A program made the translations under genes and the position numbers. Below the pieces are notes generated by a model that did not search any database, was not told where the DNA came from, and saw only the letters and a list, made by a program, of their open reading frames with translations. A DNA stretch of 64,000 bases from JANLTX01 sp049840835 (GTDB lineage: Bacteria > Armatimonadota > Armatimonadia > Armatimonadales > Armatimonadaceae), in assembly GCA_049840835.1 (NCBI GenBank), contig JASGJG010000012.1, forward strand, positions 248,001 through 312,000, written 5' to 3'. Position 1 is the first letter of the stretch, and each line of letters begins with the position of its first letter. Shown piece after piece: positions 32,629 to 43,000 of the stretch.

Positions 32629-35600
32629 TTGGCCAGACGACGAAGCGGCAACACACCTTCTACTCCCGAGAATCCAGAACCGGAACCACAACCCGAAGCG
32701 TCAATGCCCTCTACTGTCCCAAATGGGATGCTGGAGCAATTTCTGGTGCAGGAACAGGGCTGGAAGGGTGAGGCACTCTCACAGGAGCAATTGGCTGCCT
32801 CGCTACGGGAGCTTGCGGACCGGGTAGCTCCGGTCCAGCAAAGTGCTTCAGGAGAAGGTACATCTTCTAATGCCATCTTGATCCAGAGCGCCAGCGAGAC
32901 CCATGTGGCTCTGCTGGATGCTACCGAGGCGCACCATAGAGCCTACGCAGAGAAGTGGCAGTTCGACATGGTCTGTCGACGAGGCAAGCAGCAAGAGGAG
33001 CGTCCTGCCTACTGGGACCGTATCTACCTGCTGCTGCTAGCCCTCCGGCAGGGGCAGCATGAGTTCATAGCGGTGCTGGACGCGGACTGCGTAGTTCGAG
33101 CTGTGGAATGGGACCTGAGAAGTGCGCTACCCCAAGACTTTTGGCTGGGCATGGTTGCCTATCCTGCGGGGAGTGGCCGTTACCTGAAAAGCACCACTCC
33201 TTACCTGCACTCTGGGGTGATGCTGGTCCGGCAAAGCCCGAAAGCGCTGGAGTTCTTTGAGGAAGCCTGGAAACAGGGTGAAGGACTTGAAGATGAGAAC
33301 ACCGCTATTCTGAGGCTATTGCAACGGGACTCTGAGCAGTGGCGAGATGGGATTGCGATTCTCCCAGAATCCCTGAACGCGACGTTTGGAACGCCTGCGG
33401 CTCGCGACGCCGCTATCGTTGCCTGGCATGGCCTGGGAGCACCCGAGGAAAGAGCAGGCGCGATTGCCGCCTATCTGGGCAACAGCGCTAAGGCAGGACG
33501 TGAGTTCGCCCCCATCTGGACACCTGCCAATCCGATTCCGGCAGACCCGGCTCCGTCTATCTCTTTCAAGAAGCTGTTGGGGAAGCCCCTAAATGTCTTC
33601 GGAGAGTTACCTCTTATGGCTCTGGCAAAGGAAGGCCGAGCGGCTCTGGATATTCGTCAGGTTAAGGATAACTCGAAAGCAGATATACAGGTTTTAACGG
33701 TCAAGGAAACGGAGCTAAGCGGAAGCGCTCGCCCACTCCTGGCGTATCCCTGGAGTGGGTTCCTCGAAACCGGACTGACTCCTGCCTTTGGACTGGCTAA
33801 GGAAATCTGGGCAGCGTCTCGATTTGAGCGAGATACCTATGTTCACCTGGGAATTCCGGCGGAAAAGATCCAAGTCGTTTCTCCTGGAGTAGATACGGGC
33901 CTATTTACTCCAGAAGGGCCAAAGCTGACTCTGCCTACAGCACGTCAGCGGCGTCTGCTTTTTGTGGGACCATTACATCCGGATAGTGGTGCGGATCTGG
34001 TCTTGACGGCCTATCGGAAAGCATTCACCCGCGCAGACGATGTGTGCCTGGTAGTCTTGCCTGAAGGGGATTCCAATCCCATGCAGGATGCTTTCAACCA
34101 GGCCGAGGCAGATCCAAATTGTCCTGAAGTGCTACTGTTCGGAGATGAGTTGGATGAAGCCGGACGAGCCTCTCTTTATAGAGCATGTCATGCCTTTGTT
34201 TCGCCAAGCCGGAGGCCAATGAATACCATAGTGCCGCTGGAGACCATGGCTTGTGGAGTGCCTGTAATAGCTTGTGCTGGCTCAGCCTGTGACGATCTGG
34301 CAGACGATACCTCCAGCTTCCGCGTACCGGCGCGCTGGCGACGAGAGGGAGGAGCCTACTACCAGGAAGCCGACGTTCAGGCGCTCATGGAAGCTATGCA
34401 GAGCGCTACGATTCAGCCAGAACTTGCCGGTCAGTTCGGAGTTATGGCCCGGAAGCAGGTCGAGGCTCAGGCGACGAATTCGCACTGGCGCACTCGTATG
34501 CGCGCACGGCTGGCCCGAATGGTGGAGCCTCCACTTTCAGAGGCTGCTCCTGCTAAGCTCTGGCAAGAACCAGAAGATAAGGTAGCTGCACCAGTCAAAC
34601 CGACGCGCTCTCGAAAGAAGATAGCGGCTCCTAAGATTGCCCTTTCTCTCTGTATGATTGCTCGGGACGAAGAGGCGCGCATTGGTGCGTGCCTGGAGAG
34701 CATCCGCCCCTTTGTGGATGAGATGATTCTGGTGGATACGGGGTCTACAGATCGTACGAAAGAGATTGCGCTGGAGTGTGGGGCGCGCGTATTTGAGTTT
34801 CCCTGGGTGGATAGCTTTGCCGAGGCGCGTAACCAGAGCCTGGCGCAGGCCAGAGGCGAGTGGATTTTCTGGATGGATGCGGATGATGTCATCCCAGAGG
34901 AGTGCGGCAGGCAGCTTCGGGAGCTTATAGAAAAACATCCGCAGAAAGATGCGGCGTACCAGGTGCAGGTGAAGATTCCTCCTGGCGAGGGAGAGTGGTC
35001 CGAAACAGTGGTGGACCATGTGAAGCTCTTTCCCAACGCGCCGGATATCCGCTTTGAGTTTCGGATTCATGAACAGGTCTTGCCCTCGCTTCGGCGCAGG
35101 GGAATCCAGGTTCTGCCGTCGGACCTATATGTAGTGCACCAGCACTATGACCGTTCGGTAGGTGGGCAACAGAAGAAGCGACTGCGGGATTTCGGGCTGC
35201 TGGAGCGAGACTTGAAAGAGCATCCAGAGCACCCATTTATTTTGTTCAATCTGGGAATGACTCACCTGTTCGCCACTAAAGAGTTCGAGGCGGCGGCACA
35301 GTATCTGGAGCGCTGCCTGTCTCGCTCCCACCCGCAGGATTCGATTGTGTGCAAGGCGTATGCGCTGCTCACGACCTGCCGGGTATGCCAGCGACGCTGG
35401 CGAGAAGGCAGAGCGGTTTGCGAGGCTGGGCTGGAGCATTACCCCACAGATACAGAGCTTTTGTATCGGGCAGGGCAAATCTATCATGAGTTGGGCGAGT
35501 TGGAAAAAGGCCGCATGGCTCTGGAGAAACTGGTAGCGGGCGCGGATACGCCCGGCAGTAGCACAATGATTCGCAATGGCGTGACCGGATTCTCCACGTT

Positions 35601-36408
35601 CCTGGGAATGTTCGAGCTGGCGCAAGTGTGCCTATCCATGCGCTGGCAGGACCGGACGGAATCGTTGCTGCGCCGGATCATCCGAGACTATCCAGAGTAC
35701 AGACCAGCGGTGGAACTACTACACCACCTGACCGGCGAAGTCTTTGATCCAGGCAATAGGGAGTGGCCAGAGCGCCCTCGGATTGCGGTGTATTACCATG
35801 CCTATCTGTATGGAGACTGGGAGCCGCTGGTCAAAGAGCAGATGGAGCGCTTTGTATCCTCAGGGCTACATGCGCAAGCAGACAAGCTGGTGGCGGGAGT
35901 CATAGGGAGCGAGTCAGTCGTCAAGAAGTTCACCAGATTGTTGCCCCAGAGTGGAGCAAAATGGGAGGTAATTGGCCCGGATGCAGCGGTAGACGATAAG
36001 GCGGAGTACAAGACGCTGAGGCGCCTCCATGAGGATGGATTGGTGGGACAGTATGAGGCCGCGTGGTATTTCCACACGAAGGGGGTTACGATAAATACGC
36101 CACAGACGACAGCATGGCGCAAATATATGGAGCACTTCCTGCTGGATAAGTGGGAGGAGGGGCTGAAGGCACTACAGGATGGCTTCGATGCCTATGGAGT
36201 GGCATGGAAGGAGCCTGTGCCAGCGGGTCCCTGGTATCATTTTTCAGGAAACTTCTGGGCAACGAGAGCCGACTACGCCCAATGCTTATCACCGATTGTA
36301 TATACGAGACGATATTCCTGCGAGGCATGGATAGGGATGGGAAATCCTAGAGTATCTTGTCCGTCTTATACTAAAAAAAATATGTATGAAGAGTACGTAT
36401 TATATTAA
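32629..36408 (+). CDS. Giant multi-domain glycosyltransferase (GT-A + GT4 + GT2 + TPR)
   Basis: About 1259 residues, with a TTG start at 32629 twelve bases after AGAGGAGA; an in-frame ATG at 32563 would overlap the previous gene. Domains in order: a Pro/Glu-rich tail; a GT-A-like domain with AVLDADCVVR (about 60-290); a GT4 domain (FVGPLHPDSGADLVL near 444, then LETMACGVPVIACAG near 537); a GT2 domain (IALSLCMIARDEEARIG near 669, LVDTGSTDRTKE, FWMDADDVIPEE); TPR-like helices (about 860-1020); and a C-terminal domain with WYFHTKGVTINTP. Three transferase units in one chain suggest stepwise glycan assembly on a surface protein, perhaps the RHS protein next door. Confidence 0.83.
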   Translation: MARRRSGNTPSTPENPEPEPQPEASMPSTVPNGMLEQFLVQEQGWKGEALSQEQLAASLRELADRVAPVQQSASGEGTSSNAILIQSASETHVALLDATEAHHRAYAEKWQFDMVCRRGKQQEERPAYWDRIYLLLLALRQGQHEFIAVLDADCVVRAVEWDLRSALPQDFWLGMVAYPAGSGRYLKSTTPYLHSGVMLVRQSPKALEFFEEAWKQGEGLEDENTAILRLLQRDSEQWRDGIAILPESLNATFGTPAARDAAIVAWHGLGAPEERAGAIAAYLGNSAKAGREFAPIWTPANPIPADPAPSISFKKLLGKPLNVFGELPLMALAKEGRAALDIRQVKDNSKADIQVLTVKETELSGSARPLLAYPWSGFLETGLTPAFGLAKEIWAASRFERDTYVHLGIPAEKIQVVSPGVDTGLFTPEGPKLTLPTARQRRLLFVGPLHPDSGADLVLTAYRKAFTRADDVCLVVLPEGDSNPMQDAFNQAEADPNCPEVLLFGDELDEAGRASLYRACHAFVSPSRRPMNTIVPLETMACGVPVIACAGSACDDLADDTSSFRVPARWRREGGAYYQEADVQALMEAMQSATIQPELAGQFGVMARKQVEAQATNSHWRTRMRARLARMVEPPLSEAAPAKLWQEPEDKVAAPVKPTRSRKKIAAPKIALSLCMIARDEEARIGACLESIRPFVDEMILVDTGSTDRTKEIALECGARVFEFPWVDSFAEARNQSLAQARGEWIFWMDADDVIPEECGRQLRELIEKHPQKDAAYQVQVKIPPGEGEWSETVVDHVKLFPNAPDIRFEFRIHEQVLPSLRRRGIQVLPSDLYVVHQHYDRSVGGQQKKRLRDFGLLERDLKEHPEHPFILFNLGMTHLFATKEFEAAAQYLERCLSRSHPQDSIVCKAYALLTTCRVCQRRWREGRAVCEAGLEHYPTDTELLYRAGQIYHELGELEKGRMALEKLVAGADTPGSSTMIRNGVTGFSTFLGMFELAQVCLSMRWQDRTESLLRRIIRDYPEYRPAVELLHHLTGEVFDPGNREWPERPRIAVYYHAYLYGDWEPLVKEQMERFVSSGLHAQADKLVAGVIGSESVVKKFTRLLPQSGAKWEVIGPDAAVDDKAEYKTLRRLHEDGLVGQYEAAWYFHTKGVTINTPQTTAWRKYMEHFLLDKWEEGLKALQDGFDAYGVAWKEPVPAGPWYHFSGNFWATRADYAQCLSPIVYTRRYSCEAWIGMGNPRVSCPSYTKKNMYEEYVLY

Positions 36409-36626
36409 TTCTGAAATAATTCCGCATTAAGGTCGCACGCATGCCTATTCACAGCAAAATTCTGCCGCTCTAAATCATAGATATGGCAACATGCAAAAAT
36501 GCAAGTTCATAGAATCTTCAATAATTATTATACATCAATTTGATAAATAAATTTTATAAGCGCATATATACATTGCCTGTCTAGTAAAATTGATAAGCCT
36601 TAACATAATACAAAAGATAAAATCAG

Positions 36627-37007
36627 TCAGAATTCAGATATTTTTTTTGCCAGATTTAACATCATTAATCCGCTAATACGTTCATCCGCTAAGGCCTTAG
36701 CGATATTTTGAGAGAAATCATTTAGCATATTTTCCATTTTCTCGACGCTAAATCCCTTCCTGAGTATATACCTTGACGATATAACAAAGTCATATAATTC
36801 AAGGTCGACGTCATCTTCGATCCCATCAAAAATATTGCAAGAAATAATTGAATCTATTAATTCGTTGTCATACACATATTTAATTTCATCTTCATTTATA
36901 TCCCGAATGACATATTTCCCCTTTATATGACTGTTAATTACATCTGCTAGGTAATTTATATTTTTTTCTGGGCAATTCACAAAGATCTGAATGTCATTCA
37001 TAGTCAT
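36627..37007 (-). CDS. Putative immunity protein of the RHS toxin
   Basis: A 126-residue acidic, AT-rich gene two bases downstream of the RHS toxin stop. Small acidic genes placed immediately after an RHS C-terminus are, as a rule, cognate immunity proteins. The helical C-terminus (MENMLNDFSQNIAKALADERISG) and a beta N-terminus give no family I can name. Its base composition matches the toxin tail and not the RHS core, consistent with joint exchange. Confidence 0.68.
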   Translation of the reverse strand: MTMNDIQIFVNCPEKNINYLADVINSHIKGKYVIRDINEDEIKYVYDNELIDSIISCNIFDGIEDDVDLELYDFVISSRYILRKGFSVEKMENMLNDFSQNIAKALADERISGLMMLNLAKKISEF

Positions 37008-37009
37008 GA

Positions 37010-40000
37010 TTATTCCGTTAGTGGCTTGACATCCAGAAGCACATCGAAGCCCTTACCTATAACTCTTACTTTTTCTAAGGTGCCTTTCATGGGCAATCCA
37101 GGCTTGTTCATACCTCGCATTCTTGCTGCTTGCGCCAAAACTTGTGTCTCTGTGAGAGTTGTATTTCTTGCATCAACAACAAAATTAAACGCCTGAGAAT
37201 GTCCGCCTGGACCATGATGTAACATACCCTCCTTAACGCTATTTACGAGAGTATTTTTTCCAGATGAGAATAGAGTCTTGAATTCCCAATCCTCGCCATT
37301 GATCTGGATATCGTTTTGTCGATTGCCTAATACTGTCGTAGGCGGTTCAGGTTTCTTAACGATTATTCCTCCATCCTTTTCAAGGATGTATTCTGCAATT
37401 GCTCGTTCGTGGGGCTTTAACGAACGAGCGGTCTCATCTAGGATTCCTTTACCAATATTTTGGACAGCTGAAGGTGTGCTACCAGAATTGATTACAACCT
37501 CAGTTGCAGCTTCAATCTTTTTAGCATCTTTTCCTGCCTCTTGAGCAACTTCATTGCCAACAATTGGGGGAAGAGGTTTTTCTCCCGCTCCGCCAGACTT
37601 AATTCCTGGACGTCCCCTAGTGAGGCCGAGAGACTCCAAAATAATCGGCAAAAGCAGTTCTATCGCTTTTGCGAACTTGGCTCCTCTTTCGGTATTCTTT
37701 ATAATTTGGATAGCCGCTGACACGTCACCAATTACCGCCACGACTTCAACGTAAATCAAAACTATTGAAATAACATTAGCCACAATCAAACCATACGTTA
37801 CTCCTTTGTCAAACCATGGTCTCGAATTCAATCTATATAAGCTTTGTTTGATTTCTTCAAAAATGGAATTAGCAGTATCTGCAATTGCATGGAAAACTAC
37901 GTCTCGTTTTTTCCACACTTGCATAAGCATGCTAAAAATCTTCTTGCGATTTGCTTTATATTTTTCCCATAAATCATCAAAGAAATTGATGACTTTCTTT
38001 GCTCTATTTATTACATCAATAGCGACATCTATTCCGTGACGCGTTATTCTGCCGATAAACCCACTCGCTAGTGCAAGACCATTGAATATATCTTTAATAA
38101 ACTTGTATATTCCAAATAAGAGCCCGCCTGACCATTCGGTATATTCGGGTGTAGCTACTTCGGGTGGCAGTAGAAACTGAAAAGTCTTCTTTGTGGCGTT
38201 ATAGCCAGACCAGTATGATGCTGGATTGATAAGGAATCCAGAACCCTTCGATCCGAGAACGAATGACACAGGATCAAAAAGGACCCCAAAGACGCCGAGG
38301 CCATTGATGGTCGTTGCTCGTTGAATGTCCGCAGCAGCCTTAGCTACTCCTCGTGCAAACGGCTCGTCCCATGCAAGTAAGAGCTCAAAAACGCTTTCTG
38401 GATTTGTATCGCATGCTTTAAAAAATCCTTTTAAGCCGCCTATTTTTTTCCATTGCGTTTGCATTCTGCCAGACATGCCTTTGAATGCAGTCTCCATATC
38501 CTTAAAAGGATCATTAGGACTGCCTTTTTTAAATTTATCGCTTGATGGAATAATTCCGCTCGATGGCTTTAGATCATGGGGTAATTGAGGAGCCATTCCC
38601 GCGAAATCAGTCATCCAGGTTGGGCTATTTTCGACATAGGCATACCGTGGCTCACCCTCAATTGGGTCAACGGATACCCATCTTCCTTCGCTAGGACTTA
38701 GCCATCGGGCACGTACATAGTGCAGTCCCAAATCAGGCTCACTCCAGTAACCCAGTTCTCCCAAATATCCTGTCCAAACAGCATCGGTAAGTACATTCCC
38801 TGTGGTTCCAGTACCAGAGAGTCGGTTACCGAAGGCGTCGAAAGCGGGCGCACTCGAAGCAGCGGCGCTACCATTCGTCACCAATTCCGGAGTCCCCTGG
38901 GCATCCTGGTGCAGTCGGCGAACCTGGCCGGACAGAGAAGGAACACCTATATTGCCCCCCAAGGGCACGGGAGGACTCTGGCCCACGGATCGAAGAACTT
39001 GGTTATCATAGCCGCCTAACGTTGCTTCCTGAACCATCTCGGAGCGAGTTACCATCAGGCGGTCCCAAGTGGCACGTCCATTGTACAGAGCATAGGAGAC
39101 TCCCTTTATGCTCTTACCAGCCAATCCTAAAGAATCCACAGGTACATCGAGTCGAACCCATTGATTGGTGCTTGGCAACCCGCCCATTGATGTAGGGGGA
39201 TTGCCAGGTGTGTAATCGAGATTATTAGCACCCCAGTACGCTTGGTAGGTAAATCCACTACCGCCGACATCCGCAAATCGCAGCATGATCTCAGCCGGTG
39301 TGTTGGATCCATCCAGATATACCCAGTTGGAGATTATGTCTCCACTCTGGAGCGCAATCGGTGAGGTTACATTGGTGAACCAATGCTGATGAGCCCCTGT
39401 AAAGATGTTCGACCTATGTGCCAGACCGCCTGAGTATGGTGTCGGGCTGGAATTAATCCAATTCCAGGCATCGTTTTCCGTACCTGTTGTCGCGCCTGCC
39501 GGAATGGTATCTTCCATCCAGACACGCTCGACACGTCTCTCGAATCGAGTTGGATTAACTCCTTCCCAGAGGTAGCGTTCCTTGCCTGTAGACGAACGGA
39601 ACGCATCTCCCGAAGGACGCAACACGCCGAACCGATCCCAGGTAACCTTCGCTCCCGTGGTGTTACTGGCACAGGCGAACGATACGCCTCGAAGGCTCTC
39701 TCCAGCCAGCCCAATAGCCTCAACTGGTACTTCCAGGCGCACCCACTGACCTGAGGAAGGCACCGGCCCCATGGTGACAGCTCCAAAGATATACTGGGCC
39801 AGCAGCGGTCCCCAGCTCGCCTGGTGGCTATATCCGGGACTGCTCCACTTCTCAAAGCGGAGCTGTAGTTGCTGAGGGGGATGGGTTGAATCGAGGTATA
39901 CCCAGCAGAAGAGAACATCCCCCGCACTGAGCGTCCAACCATAGGTATTACTGGGAAAGCCCATGTAATGCTGCCCAATAGTGCTGGTCAGGTTCGACTG

Positions 40001-43000
40001 GTGTGCCAGGGTTCCCGAGTAAGGAGTAGGATTGGAACTCACCCAGGTCCACGAGTCGTTCTCGGCTGCCGTGCCAGTTCCAACGGGCAGAGAATCTTCA
40101 ATCCATACTGTCTCGGCCAGACCACCTGTGCCACTGGTCGGAGAGGTGCGCTGTGCCTCGTGACGCATGCCATCGAAGGCGTAGAGGTTGGTGAGAACAT
40201 ACCCCCGACTATCGCGGATCACGCCGAGCTGATTCGCCGCATTCCACTCAAACGTAGCCACGTGCCCAGACGGTTCCACACGGGTTATCTGGCTGCCATT
40301 ATTGTCGTAGGTCAGCGTTGTGCGGAGCGTTGTCGACAGAACCACCTCATCAATGGCTAGGAGTTGGTCCGCGTTATCATAGGTATAGGTGGTCGTACTA
40401 TCGTGTAGGAAGGTGGTGCGCCGGTTGGCAATGTCGTAGTCCCAGGTATAGCGTCCGCTGGTGCTGCCCACGGTCCAAGCCTCACCGGTAAGCTGATTCA
40501 GGGCATCATAGGAATAGGTATGTCTGCTGCTCGTGGTCGCTTTATAAAGTGGCCTTCCTAGAGCATCGTACTCGTAATAGGCGCGCTCCAACTCCGAGCC
40601 ATCGCTCACCTTTACATGCCGAACGCCTAGAGTCCGCCCCATGGCTTCATAGGTGAACGTAGCCAATGTGCCGTCAAAATTATCCTGCCGTTTCAGCAGG
40701 CCGCGCTCATCATACTCGAAGGTAGTAACACCTCCTGTCAGGCTGGCTATGGGGAACCCAGGCTCAATTAGGCGAGTCTGCTGGTCGCGTGCATCATACT
40801 CATAGGTAAAAACTCCCGAGCGAGTAGAGCGTCGGATCAGATTGCTATTGGCATCATAGGCGTAGGTGAGCGGTTGTCCCTGAGGATTCTGTGGTGATTC
40901 GTAGGTTACTACTCGCCCCAGAGCATCGTAACCCCAGGTGTAGCGCCCAGTGACATCCTGTACCGTTTTCATACGCCCCAGAGCATCATAGGTGAAGGTC
41001 ATTTTTAGCGCAGAATCAGCATAGCTGCGTCCGACTTCCTCACCACGGGGACTGAAGGTTGAGGTAGTGCGTTGGCCTTTAGCATCTACTCCTGCCAGCA
41101 CATTCCCGGCAGCATCATAAACGGTAGTCCAGGCCCGCCCCAGAGGGTCTTTCTTCTCTACTATTCGATTGAGAGCGTCGAAGGTGTAGATTGTGGCTTG
41201 CCCCAGCGGGGTGACAATGGTTGTGCAATTTCCTACCGGGTCGTACTGGTTTGTCGTCACCAGGTTCTTAGCATTCGTGTAGGTAATGAGCTGACCAATG
41301 GCATCATAAGCCATGGTAGTCCGCTGATTGAGTGCATCCTGCACCCCAGTAGTCCTGCCAAGTAAATCGAAGCTGGTCGTGGTCCGATAGCCGAGCGGAT
41401 CGATTGCAACAATAGGTCGGCCCAGCGCATCGTAGATAGTCTGATTCTGGAAACTGAGAGCATCCGTAACTGTGACCACTCTACCAAGAGCATCATATGT
41501 AGTAGTCGTTCGGTAGCCCTTCGCATCCTGAACTGCGATTCGCTGGCTGCGCTTGTCATAGAAGAAACTGGTCCGATATCCGCGTGAATTCTCTGCAGCG
41601 GCCACACGCCCGAAGCCATCATAGTGCGTAGTCGTGGTATTTCCAAGCGCATCTTGTGTGGCCCAGGGACGCCCAAACGCGTCATACTTACTCGTGGTTA
41701 TGCCACCAAGTGCGTCCATAACTGTTGCCACACGTCCAGCCAGATCGTATCCTACAGTGCTTCGATAACCAATTTCATCCTCATATCCGATAATTCGATT
41801 TCTCTGATCATAATACACTGTCATCCGATAGCCCAGCGGGTCCTCTGTTGCTTTATATCGTCCAATGTCATCGAAGTATGTGGTCGTTCTACGACCAAAG
41901 GGATCGATATCAGCAGCAGATCTTCCTAAAGCATCGTAATATGTACTGATCCGGTTCCCTCTGGCATCCTCAATTCCTACAAGGCGACTAAACCCGTCAT
42001 AATGCGTTGTCGTTCGATAGCCAAGTGCATTCTCTACTGAGCTGAGGCGCTGGAATTGGTCATAGTGGTAGGTCGTTCGATTTCCAAGGGCATCCACAAT
42101 GAAATCGACATTGCCAAAGAGGTTGTAGGAGTTAGTATGCACTGTCCCCAACGCATCCTGCATGGTGGTGAGTTGACCAATGGCATTATAGTTATAGGTC
42201 GTCCGCTGGCCTAAAGCATCAATATTCGCAATAGGGCGATGCAGTAAATCAAGCACCCACTGAGTGACTGCATTTTCTGTATCAATATAGCCGGTGCGCC
42301 GCCCATAATTATCCCAAAGCAGGGTATACCGTCCTCCATCTGGGTATAACTCAGATTCAAAACGGCCTGTCGTCGCGCTAAACCCATAAGTGATTGCATT
42401 GCCGTCCGCCGCTACGCTCGCCCATACGCGTCCATGATTGTCGTATCGAATGTTTTCCTGTTCGTTTAGGGCGTTTTTAGAACCAGTATAACGATTGTTG
42501 GCGTCATACAGATATTCCGTATACTCCAGAGCGACACCCTCTTGTCCCTCCCATTCCTGAAGTATCACATTATCGGCTCTATAGGTTGTAGCAGAGATAT
42601 TATTAGTCGTATCCTGAAGGAGAATAGGACGACGATTTGCATCATAAGTGATCTCAGATGTGTTTCCTAATCTGTCTGTGCTGCGATAAGGAAGGCTTAG
42701 GGGGTCGTAAATAGAATCAACAGTATTGTCTGTTTCATCGGTAAAAGAAGCTACTCTCCCAAGAAGGTCAAAAGTAGTAATAGTAGTCTTATCGACAAAA
42801 TTTGTAATTGTTTCTTGATTAAGAAAAGGATCGTATGCGCGTGCAAGGATGGTGCCGTCTGCCGAAGCTTCTTCAATTCGCTCACTAGCAAGATTATAGG
42901 CAGTAGTATAGCGTCGACCAATTGGGTCAATAGAAACAACGAGATTTCCTGTAAGGTCATAGAGTAAAGTAGAGATTTCACCGTGAGCATTAAGAGTTTC

